Below the pieces are notes generated by a model. The model was not told where the DNA came from, ran no database searches, and saw nothing but the letters and a program-made list of their open reading frames with translations. A stretch of 64,000 nt of DNA. Source: Purpureocillium takamizusanense (Eukaryota; Ascomycota; Sordariomycetes; Hypocreales; Ophiocordycipitaceae). Location of the stretch: positions 1,054,001 through 1,118,000 of the forward strand of contig NC_063075.1 in NCBI RefSeq assembly GCF_022605165.1. Direction: 5' to 3'. Within the stretch, counting starts at the first letter, position 1. Each line of letters begins with the position of its first letter. The translations under genes and the position numbers were made by a program. Of the stretch, positions 53,112 through 61,417 are shown one piece after another.

Positions 53112-54399
53112 TACATTTCAAGTGTAGGGCATGAGATGCGGCTCAGGTAGCGCCGCCCGCGCGCGGCCATGCCCACAATATATTCTTTCTGGAAGCGTTC
53201 AGCTTAGTCTGGACGGTCTTCTGAGCCGACAGGGATGTAGCCACTTGGATATCTCACACTTTTGCCGGACCATCGTGGCATGTTCAAGGTATGTCGCAAT
53301 TAAAGTTCATAGCGTGACCTCGTCCGCCGTACATGTAGGCTTAGGTGCCGTCAGTGTGGGTTGGCGCTCTCGTTTCACTTTCGTCGCACTAGCATCAAGA
53401 TTCTTTATGCGCTGACTGTCCAGCTACTACTAACAACTGCTGATCTACGCTCGCAAATCTGAAAATCGAACGACGAGGAAGATCCAGGGCGAGGGGACGG
53501 GCCCCATCGGATCAGGCACCAGACATCAATGGCCCACCCGCGCACCACAGGGCTGCAACGTGAGGACCTGGTGTCGACGGGCCTCGGAGGCGCTCTACCT
53601 GTCACGGGGGGAAAAAATAGTAGCAGGTTCCGATGGTGAGGGAGCCACTGTGGACCACCCTTCCGGACGTGACTTTCACTTGACGCTGGGGGGGTCCCAT
53701 GGGGGGAGGAGCCCGGGGAAACGTCATCGGCCCGAGACGAGCTCGGACTTGAAGATGCCGATGTTTAGGGTCCGGACGTTCGAACGTTGTACCTGATCTC
53801 TGACTCTAGGACGTCAGATTGATATCCGCCGAGGGTGAAACTGATCGGACCATGAGCCGGCGATCTGCTTGTGAGCTCTGCCCTTCCATGATGTTGTTTT
53901 TGTTTGGGCAGAAACAGTCAGCAGGTGGCTAGAATTGAAACATGCTCGCGGGAAAAGTGTAGTATTGCACGGCTGTAATACTTTTTTTTATTTTTTGGCT
54001 TTGAGTAGTACGAAACTTGCAATCGTCGCCGCGAGATGCATTTGCAGGGCAAGAGGCGTCCGAACAAACAAGACGAGGCGGCGGCGGGATCATATGTCAA
54101 GTGCCGGCCGGCAGTGGGTTTCATGTTGATCGCGCTCGGCGATGAAGACCGAGCTATAGCGAGCGGCGCAGTAGCCGCTTACACACACGATTTGCTGCAC
54201 GTCTGCGAGGTGTGTGTGTTGGTTGCAGATGGGCGTCTTCAAGACGCGCGTCTCGGAGAATTCGCAACTCCAAAAGGACAGAGGGGTCATCCACCAACCG
54301 TGTGGGATGGCGTGACTGATGTGCGGGCTCTCCGAGCATCAACGTGAACTCTCCCCCCTCAGCTTTGGACCTCGGCAAACAACCAAACAAAACAAGACA
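53112..54399. other. Intergenic between divergent genes
   Basis: 1.3 kb of promoter DNA for the rhodopsin-domain (-) and secreted-protein (+) genes. No supported ORF. Confidence 0.5.
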
Positions 54400-56094
54400 A
54401 TGCATGCCGTCGTATCGCTCGCCCTTGTGGCCGTCTGTGCTGCCCCCCTTGTCGGCGCGTCTGCGGCGCCCCGAGGTGGTGCAGCATCTATCAAGCCCAA
54501 CGTCGAGAGCGCCGCCGCAAACGCAGCCCACGTCTTCAACGCCGTGCACTCGGCCGGCAGGCAATGGGGAGCCGCGCTCAACCACAACGGCTTCGGCTTC
54601 TTCCCCGCCGTCGTGCCCAGGGGCACGCTCCTCTACCACGGCGCCGCCAGCCCGGACCCGCCCCGTGGCCCGGAGTGGCTGGCGTTTGAGATGGAGCACG
54701 CCGAGCTCTTTGCCCAGTCGTGGCGGCAGGACGATGAAGGAGATGGAGAAGAAGAAGGCAACGGCATCGCGTCAAGTCGGACTTCTTGGTCGCCACGAAC
54801 TCACATCCACGCCGCCACCGCCTCACAACAAAGGCCGCTAGCCCGCGGCATCATCAACCGTAGGGGCTACTTTCACACGTACCGCGCGCGCCGCGACCTG
54901 AAGCTGCTGTACATCGACGGTATGGCCGCGGCCAAGTCGAGCTTCGGGCCGCTCGACTCGCAGGACCTCGTGCTGCGCGAGAACAAGACGGGTCCGTTGG
55001 ACGACAACATGTGGGACGAGGTAGGCCGCGCGCGCGACGTGTGCCGCTTCGTCACCGAGGTCGGCATGGACGGTTTCGTCCGGGTGGAGATTGGGTTCGA
55101 GGTTGTCTACTGCGACGACTTCGCTACCGGACTTGACCCCGTGAGCGTAACGCGGTCGTTTATGCCCCCAAAGGAGGAGGAGGACGGCGCGGCTACGACG
55201 CAGAACATGCTCATGTATCATATGGCGCGGGCGGCGAGCCGCGAGTACGACGGGCTGGGGAGTCGCTTGCGGCTCGACTTTTCGTCCATGGTTTCGGGCT
55301 TCTTCTTCTTCTCTCCCATCAAAAACGTTTCGAGTAAAGCAGATGCCGCCGCTTCGCCCGATTTGATACGCCTCGGCGCCGCCGCCAGCATGGACGAGCT
55401 CCTGGATATGAAGCACCACCTGCGTGACGTGTGCCTCCGACCGAGGAGATTCACCGTCGACTGGCAGTCTGCTGTGGTGGACGGCCTGGTCGACCGCTTC
55501 GCCGACAGGCTGGCGTCGATGGCGTCCGGGAAGCTGTCGGCCGAGTACTTTATCGGGGAGCTGGAGCGAGCGACTCTGGTGTACTCGGATGCGCCAGCCC
55601 TGCCCGGTGATCGTGCGGCGGCTCGCAACCGGACGGCCGAGGCGGTTGATCGCTGTACAGAGCATCATCTCTTGCCCGCCCTGGCCTACCAAGACGAGTG
55701 GCATTTGCAAGACAAACTTATTTACACCGCCGTCGAGGCCGTAGCGCGCGACATCTGCCAGACACTCTTTGAGGCGCTCTCTGCACTCCGACGTGCTAGA
55801 GTCACGGATGGGCCACGCATTGGCGAGGAGGCCATTGACCGCAGCCGCGAGGCGCTCCGTCACCTCATGGATCGTCTAGCGTGGACAGAGTGGAAGAAGC
55901 CGCGGCCATGCCCCGTCGACCAGGTATCCTTTGTCGCCATGTACCCCTTTGGCGACGCCGAGGACCACTGGCACCCAGGGTGTCGGTCCATCGAGGACCT
56001 GTTGGGGTTCGGTAGGCACGGCTACTGGGACCGTGACTTTCTATCGCCGAAGGACGACGACGACGACGACAGCGTCGACGGCGAACTACGATGA
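54400..56094 (+). CDS. Secreted protein of unknown function (RGTLLYHG family)
   Basis: 564-aa protein, intronless in this model. N-terminal signal peptide MHAVVSLALVAVCAAPLVGASA with an AxA-type end. Conserved landmarks of a widespread fungal family: RGTLLYHG, GPEWLAFEMEHAELFA, YFHTYRARRDLKLLYIDGM, LDSQDLVLRE, VCRFVTEVGMDGFVRVEIGFEVVYCDD, and a C-terminal half with the Cys pair CPVDQVSF / HPGCRSIEDLLGFG. The first two motifs recall ADP-ribosyltransferase folds (LYHG plus a helix beginning WLAFE..A), but no clear catalytic Glu motif is seen, so this is only a suggestion. Residues about 112-148 are an acidic, low-complexity insert which may instead be an unspliced intron (GTCAAG to CAAAG). The tail is Asp-rich (PKDDDDDDSVDG). 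Confidence 0.72.
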   Translation: MHAVVSLALVAVCAAPLVGASAAPRGGAASIKPNVESAAANAAHVFNAVHSAGRQWGAALNHNGFGFFPAVVPRGTLLYHGAASPDPPRGPEWLAFEMEHAELFAQSWRQDDEGDGEEEGNGIASSRTSWSPRTHIHAATASQQRPLARGIINRRGYFHTYRARRDLKLLYIDGMAAAKSSFGPLDSQDLVLRENKTGPLDDNMWDEVGRARDVCRFVTEVGMDGFVRVEIGFEVVYCDDFATGLDPVSVTRSFMPPKEEEDGAATTQNMLMYHMARAASREYDGLGSRLRLDFSSMVSGFFFFSPIKNVSSKADAAASPDLIRLGAAASMDELLDMKHHLRDVCLRPRRFTVDWQSAVVDGLVDRFADRLASMASGKLSAEYFIGELERATLVYSDAPALPGDRAAARNRTAEAVDRCTEHHLLPALAYQDEWHLQDKLIYTAVEAVARDICQTLFEALSALRRARVTDGPRIGEEAIDRSREALRHLMDRLAWTEWKKPRPCPVDQVSFVAMYPFGDAEDHWHPGCRSIEDLLGFGRHGYWDRDFLSPKDDDDDDSVDGELR

Positions 56095-56840
56095 TGGCGT
56101 CCTCTCCAGGACGAGGCATCGTGAGCCCCGCGCCGCGAAGCGCCGTGCCACTTGCAACAACACAACGATGGAGAGCGCTGGCGTCCGCGATGCCGCCACA
56201 TTGGCTTTGCCCCTAATTGTGGTGTCACTAAGACATCCTACGACGAGAACGCGCGAGGTTCCGACGGCAAACAACAAAATAAACGACCAGTTGTAGTGGA
56301 CTCGTGCCGAAAGCTTCACAGTATTGCTTGCGAACCCCTAAGCCGTTCAAGCGAGATCCAGCCCGGCTCCGCCGACCGCGCATCCAAATCACCATTTTCT
56401 CATCCCGTTCCAAGCAGATGTCCTAGTCACAACCGCTAACAGGGTGCCCGAGGAGCCGATCCGGCTGGCAACGACGAGAGAGGGGAGGGAGGGGCAACGA
56501 TGACAATCCGGGGACTCGCCCCGTCCGTCTCTTCTTCGACCCCAAACAGGGACAAATCGTCTTTCCCCGCATATCAGCAAAGAAGTTCGCGTGGGCGGCG
56601 GGCCATGACAATTACTTAGTACAGTATAGGCTCGGTCACTGCGCTTCTTTTTCTAAACCCTGGCGGATGCAACGTCGTCAGCAATCATCTCCATTCTCCA
56701 CGTTCCCCTCCCCCGCACACGGCGAACATATTCCCGTCGGCTAGTTGTCAACACCCATAAGCACACACAGCGCCAACGGTAAATCATCCGACGCCGCGGA
56801 AGAGGGCGGCAGCGGTTGCAGCATCACATGGGCGTGCTTC

Positions 56841-56849
56841 GTATAAGAG
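56841..56849 (+). promoter_or_regulatory. TATA-like box of the EGF/propeller gene
   Basis: GTATAAGAG about 150 nt upstream of ATG 56993. Confidence 0.45.
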
Positions 56850-56962
56850 CTTGCCCGCGCCTCGCGCTCAACCTCTGCGGCAGAGCATATCCTCATGCAG
56901 TCGACATGATCTTATTATCCTGCTCTCACTAGGGGAGTGCGAAATCATCAAGAATCACTGCG

Positions 56963-56989
56963 GCACACACACACACAGAGAGAGAGAGA
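56963..56989. repeat. (AC)n(AG)n microsatellite directly before the EGF/propeller ATG
   Basis: CA run followed by GA run ending 3 nt before the start codon. Confidence 0.85.
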
Positions 56990-56992
56990 AAC

Positions 56993-58246
56993 ATGGGCCC
57001 TCTAAACCTGCTCGTGCTCGCCGCCGCCGCCGCCTCCTGCGTCGCGGCATCATCATCGTCGTCGTCGTCGTCGTCGTCTTCAGCGCGCTGCAAGACGGAC
57101 CACGACTGCAGCCTCAACGGCGTCTGCCGGGGCGACTCCCTCTGCCACTGCGACCCAGGCTGGCTCGGCGCCGACTGCGGCGTGCTCGACGTCCGCCCGG
57201 CCAAGCGGTCGGCCGGCTACAACCTCACGGCGCAGGGCACATCGTCCTGGTGCTCGAGCGTCGTGCGCGACCCCCACGACCCGACGCTGCACCACCTCTT
57301 CGCCTCCGAGTTCTCCCACGGCTGCGGCCTCGACTACTGGGCGCCCTACAGCCGCATCATCCGCGCCGAGTCGCGCTCCGGGCCCGCCGGCCCCTACGAG
57401 TTCGCCGCCGAGGTCCGCGCCGCCTTCGCCCACAACCCGACCGTCGTCTACAGTCCCGCCGACCGCGCCTGGCTGCTCTATTACATCGGCTGCCCGACCG
57501 ACGTCGTCGCCGCCAAGTGCACCTCTAAAGCCTTCTCCTGCGGGCCGGGCAACTCCAACAACGGCGAGAGCGGCATCTCCGTGCTGAGCAGCCGCGACCT
57601 GCGGACCTGGACCGCCCACGAGCAGGTCATGAGCGGGACGGACGACCGCGATGCCTGGGACGCCGACGTGACGAACCCGTCGGCGTTTCCCCTGCGGCGG
57701 GTACGCGGGCCTCACAGTGGCGGCGGTCGCGGCGACTGCCACTCGTCATCCGCCATGCTGCTCGCCTACCGCGGGTGCGTCTACAACTGCACAGCCAACG
57801 AGCTCATCAACCTCGCCGTCTCCCCGACGGGCTTCCGGGGCCCCTACCGCAAGGTGCAGTCGCAGCCGCTCTTCCCCAACCTCAACGAGGACCCCTTCAT
57901 CTGGCAGGACCGCCGCGGCAACTGGCACATGCTGCTGCACTCGCTCGAACCCGAGGGCGGCTTCGGCGACGGGCCCAAGGTCGGTCGGCACGCGTGGGCG
58001 GAGCACTACAAGGGCCCCTGGACGTTTGGCAACAAGACGCTCGCCTTCAGCACCGAGGTCCAGTACGACGACGGGACAAAGGTCGACTTTTACCGCAGGG
58101 AGCGGCCGCAGCTGCACTTTGCAACCGACGGCGTCACACCGCTCGTCATGACGACGGGGGTTCAGCCCAAGGGCAGTCCGATGAGCTATACCGTCATTGT
58201 GCCCATCGGAGACGCGGGAGAACGGGCTCAGCATGGAATATACTAG
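56993..58246 (+). CDS. Secreted EGF-like plus five-bladed beta-propeller (GH43/GH62-like) protein
   Basis: Intronless 417-aa protein. Signal peptide (MGPLNLLVLAAAAASCVAA) followed by about ten Ser encoded by a TCG/TCA repeat. Residues about 33-65 form an EGF-like module with six Cys: CKTDHDCSLNGVCRGDSLCHC ending LGADC. The remainder is propeller-like: SFDYW-type AP(Y)SRI, HNPTVVYSPADRAWLLYYIG, TWTAHEQVM, ADVTNPSAFPL, NEDPFIWQDRRGNWHMLLHS and LVMTTGVQP. The DP-F-W and HNPT segments resemble GH43-type inverting glycosidases where acidic residues sit at blade starts; the exact catalytic triad cannot be assigned by eye. Family exists in fungi as EGF-headed hydrolases of unknown substrate; plant cell-wall arabinan or a glycan-binding role is plausible. 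Confidence 0.75.
   Translation: MGPLNLLVLAAAAASCVAASSSSSSSSSSSARCKTDHDCSLNGVCRGDSLCHCDPGWLGADCGVLDVRPAKRSAGYNLTAQGTSSWCSSVVRDPHDPTLHHLFASEFSHGCGLDYWAPYSRIIRAESRSGPAGPYEFAAEVRAAFAHNPTVVYSPADRAWLLYYIGCPTDVVAAKCTSKAFSCGPGNSNNGESGISVLSSRDLRTWTAHEQVMSGTDDRDAWDADVTNPSAFPLRRVRGPHSGGGRGDCHSSSAMLLAYRGCVYNCTANELINLAVSPTGFRGPYRKVQSQPLFPNLNEDPFIWQDRRGNWHMLLHSLEPEGGFGDGPKVGRHAWAEHYKGPWTFGNKTLAFSTEVQYDDGTKVDFYRRERPQLHFATDGVTPLVMTTGVQPKGSPMSYTVIVPIGDAGERAQHGIY
57049..57083 (+). repeat. TCG/TCA repeat encoding poly-Ser after signal peptide
   Basis: About ten Ser codons, mostly TCG. Confidence 0.85.
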
Positions 58247-58433
58247 ACAATTAGCCGCAATGCCTCTTTCTCTCAAACCTAGGTGCAATGGCATGTACGT
58301 TGCCCGTGCTCAACAGTGAAAGAAGCCATGCATGACGCACGTTTCTGGTATGGATGAGGTGCGCCACACCAGACGGCCAAGCCGTGTTTTGGCTCCGTCT
58401 CTCTCTCGACGACTACCAAGTCTCCATTGCCCA
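58247..58433. other. Convergent 3' flanks
   Basis: Short spacer between the propeller gene (+) and Fig1-family gene A (-). Confidence 0.5.
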
Positions 58434-59800
58434 TCACAGGTTCGCCACTATTCTTATGGACAGAATCATCACAATCATGCCGATCCCACAAATTGCGCAC
58501 AGAAGCACGCTCATCCAGCCCAGCGCCACGGCGGCCATCCCCGTGTGCGCCTCGACGGCGCCATAACGCAGCGCCTCGAACAGCATCCCCGTAGCCGCGC
58601 ATGACGTGTGCTGCCACAGCGCGGCGACGTACGCGACGGCCGTCGCCAGCGATGAACACAGCAAAGCAAAGGTACTCATCGCTCGCGACGGGAAAGGCTT
58701 GACCTCGCGGAGACTGCCGCCCGTGTCCTCCTCTTCGTGCCAGCCGGGAAAGGTAGACAGCGCAACAATGGCGGCAGCGCAAAGCAGTATCGTGATGATG
58801 CTGAACTGGTTGTAAGGGCCAATGGAATCATTCTGGGGACGGTAAGCACGTACAAGAGCACTGGAGACACCGTCTTGGTTCGGAAGAGGTGGCCCATATC
58901 AATCAGGCCGAGAGCGTCGTCGATATTCGGTCGTCCTGGCACGGACGCGCCGTTGCTGCCGCACTCCCAGTCCTCGTCGTCGAGCCTAACACAAATGGAA
59001 AAGTATCCCACCTGCACTTCACGTACCAGCTGGGCTCCTTTTGTCTCGTTCGTCGACAGCTCCAGCATCGAGCTCCCCAGTGTCGCGTTTAACATGGCCG
59101 CGTCAGGTGACGGTGCCTCAGCCGCGTACGATATAGACATGAGCCGGAAGGCCTGCATGGGTCCCGTTCTCGTACATCCCGCGAGAACCAAAGCTGAATA
59201 GTCCGTCAGTAAGCCTTTTCCGCTATTCTGGTGCGAGAATGTCATACGGAGGACAAGGACGATAACCCCGAGCAACACCATTAGGACGTGATGATAACCA
59301 ATGTACGGAATGCTCCTAAAGAAAAAGCGGAACACCCCTAGGAGACCGCGATATCAGTATTCGACGAGATCTCTTTGCATGCTTGCTTGCTTGCCGCAGG
59401 CCTTACTTGTTACCACAAAAGGCTTGGCGATGCCATCGCTTGACGTCGGCGCTGCCGTGGAATCCCGATTCGAAGACCTTTCGGCTGTTCCATTGTCGCT
59501 GTCTCGACGAGTCGACCCTGGTTTCTCTTCGACAACAGCAGCTTCAGGGTTGTCATCCGCGCTGTTGGCTCCCTCGAGTCCTACGCGCGAAGCTTCAGAG
59601 CGAATCCTGCGCTCATCATTGTTCGAGTTGGAGCCAGTCGAAGCCGCTGCCGTGGTCGCGGGCTGATGGTCCAGGCTACTCGGAACAGACTCATTGGAGC
59701 GACCATGTACCGGTTGCGACTTGGCGCTGTCGGAAGCGTCGCTTTCTGCCGTGGCTCTTGGTGGAGGTTGATGGGTGCTCGGCGTCGTCGCTCGCAGCAT
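58434..59800 (-). CDS. Fig1-family membrane protein, copy A
   Basis: 399-aa protein; exons 59800-59407, 59337-59248, 59193-58850 and 58805-58434. The N-terminal 130 residues are Ser/Thr/Asn-rich and likely cytosolic. Then TM1 HHVLMVLLGVIVLVL, an extracellular loop with LAGCTRTGPM and the Fig1 signature VGYFSICVRLDDEDWEC (Cys about 229 and 239), TM2 FSIITILLCAAAIVAL, TM3 ALLCSSLATAVAYVAAL, and TM4 LGWMSVLLCAICGIGMIVMIL. This is the claudin-like four-helix layout of Fig1, which regulates Ca2+ influx and membrane fusion in yeast mating and hyphal development. The intron 59247-59194 (54 nt, in frame) falls at the same place as an intron of copy B. Head to head with copy B. Confidence 0.85.
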
Positions 59801-60041
59801 CGTCACAACTCAACATCGCAACAATCAATCGCGATGAGACAATGAGACGCGACCCGGTCAAAGGCAGGATCTGTACCGATGCCTCTAGCGCCAATGACAG
59901 GGATGGCTGGCCGATGGCCTCACGTGGTCTTACGTGCAGCTCGCAGGCCCATCAAAACATTCAGCTCGATGACGGCCTCGGTTCGTGCAACCCTTGTGAG
60001 CCGCCGACGCCGCAAGACTTTTGGCGAAAGCATGACGGGCC
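59801..60041. promoter_or_regulatory. Bidirectional 241-bp promoter between the two Fig1-family genes
   Basis: ATG 59800 (minus) and ATG 60042 (plus) face away from each other across 241 bp, so both genes must use this DNA or sequences inside each other. The plus-strand start is overlapped by a five-codon upstream ORF at 60032-60049. Confidence 0.65.
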
Positions 60042-60049
60042 ATGCGTGA
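60032..60049 (+). promoter_or_regulatory. Overlapping uORF at Fig1-B start
   Basis: ATG ACG GGC CAT GCG TGA; the main ATG lies inside it in another frame. Could dampen translation of Fig1-B. Confidence 0.5.
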
Positions 60050-61414
60050 ATCTTCCAGCGGGAGCGGGAGCGAGCGCTCATCGTACCAGGTCTACACGGC
60101 CACGGAATCGAGTGAGCAGAGTAAGCACTTAACCTCTGCGACGCCTCTCTCCCGCTGACGTCAATTGACCAGGCCAGAGTCGACCTTGGGCGTCTGTGCT
60201 TGTAGGACATCTCGCAAAAGTCAATCATCTGCGACAGATTTTTCTGGCCGCCTCGATCGTTTTGCTGAGTGAGTCTCAAGTATCCAATGCCGCATCTCGG
60301 CCATCTGACGTTTGCGAGGTCTTCTCCTCGCTGGCTGCACGACCAACCTCGGCTCGGTGAAGGAGATCTACTTGCTCTCCTTGTCCTATCAAGACGGCTC
60401 TCCGGGAGATTCGAATAGCTCCGGTGCGCTATCATCGCTGTTCTATGGCCGCACCGCCAACGCGTCCAGCCTCCGAGAGGTCAGGAGCGCCTACTTCGGG
60501 ATATGCGCCACGGCAGACTATGTCTCATGGCTGTGCGATTCGAGCGCCGCCGATCTAGCAGGCGCTCTGAACGCGACCGGCCACGCCGATTCTCTCAACC
60601 TGGTGTGGACTACAGACGAGTTCCGTGCACAGGCCGTCACACCGATACTCACGTTAGAGCTGCCAGACAGTGTCCTCAAGAATGCGAATTGACAATATGC
60701 AGGTTCCTGGCCGCCGTCCTCACCTTCTTGGCCTTCACGCTTGGCATGGTGTACCCCGTGACAATCAATAGCTCGGGCAAGGTCTCGCTGCGCGTAGCCG
60801 TGACGGGCATCACCGCTGTTCCTAGTCCGAGGGCCCGCTTCGGGGCCTGGCTCCCTACCTCGCTGAAGAGGAACGCTACGACGTTTTCACTCTTCTTCAT
60901 GGCACTCGCCGCGGCCTCAACATTCACTCTTGCGGCGTGGCAGCACCTCGCGGCCGCGTGCTTCACGGGATTGGCCGAAGACCTTGCCTTTGGCGCGATA
61001 GTCGGCCACACAGGCCCAGTCGCCGCGGCTTTGGCTTGGCTGAGCTTCGTCTGCGCCGCTCTCTGTACAGTCTTGCTGGGCTTGGAGAAGGGTCTTCGTT
61101 CCAAGATCTCCAAAGATGAGGTTCCCTCGATGGAGGCACCAGGCGAGAGTCGGTTCGGCGACGGCGTCGAATCGCAGCTCGGCCAGGATGCAACGCAGCT
61201 CGATCCGGAAGAACAGCCGCCGCTCAGGAATCCAGATTCCTGGCAGCAGGCGCCAAGCATCCCTCTGTATCATGTTCTTCAGTTTATGGGATATACGCCG
61301 ACTGGGAGAAGAGGCGAATGGGAGACGCGACAGCAGAACACTGCGGCTTGGGTCAGGCGTGGTGAGATGTCTCATGGCTTTGCGGAAACGATAGTTGAGG
61401 GCGAAGACGAGTGA
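60042..61414 (+). CDS. Fig1-family membrane protein, copy B
   Basis: 395-aa protein; exons 60042-60120, 60206-60268, 60319-60652 and 60703-61414. Short N-terminus (MRESSSGSGSERSS), TM1 QIFLAASIVLLSLLLAGC, loop with LAGCTTNLGSV and the Fig1 signature SAYFGICATADYVSWLC (Cys about 110 and 120), TM2 FLAAVLTFLAFTLGMVY, TM3 FSLFFMALAAASTFTLAAW, TM4 ALAWLSFVCAALCTVLLGLE. A cytosolic tail of about 110 residues (PSMEAPGESRFGDG to ETIVEGEDE) follows, absent from copy A. Assembly is supported by the intron 60269-60318 matching an intron of copy A at the LAGC motif and by the similar intron before TM2. Same Ca2+-influx/fusion role expected. Confidence 0.85.
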
Positions 61415-61417
61415 TCG

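Larger units (their letters stand above)
56095..56992. other. Intergenic and leader of EGF/propeller gene
   Basis: 900 bp. A GTATAAGAG element near 56841 may be the TATA box. Just before the ATG are CA and GA dinucleotide runs (about 56963-56989). Confidence 0.55.
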
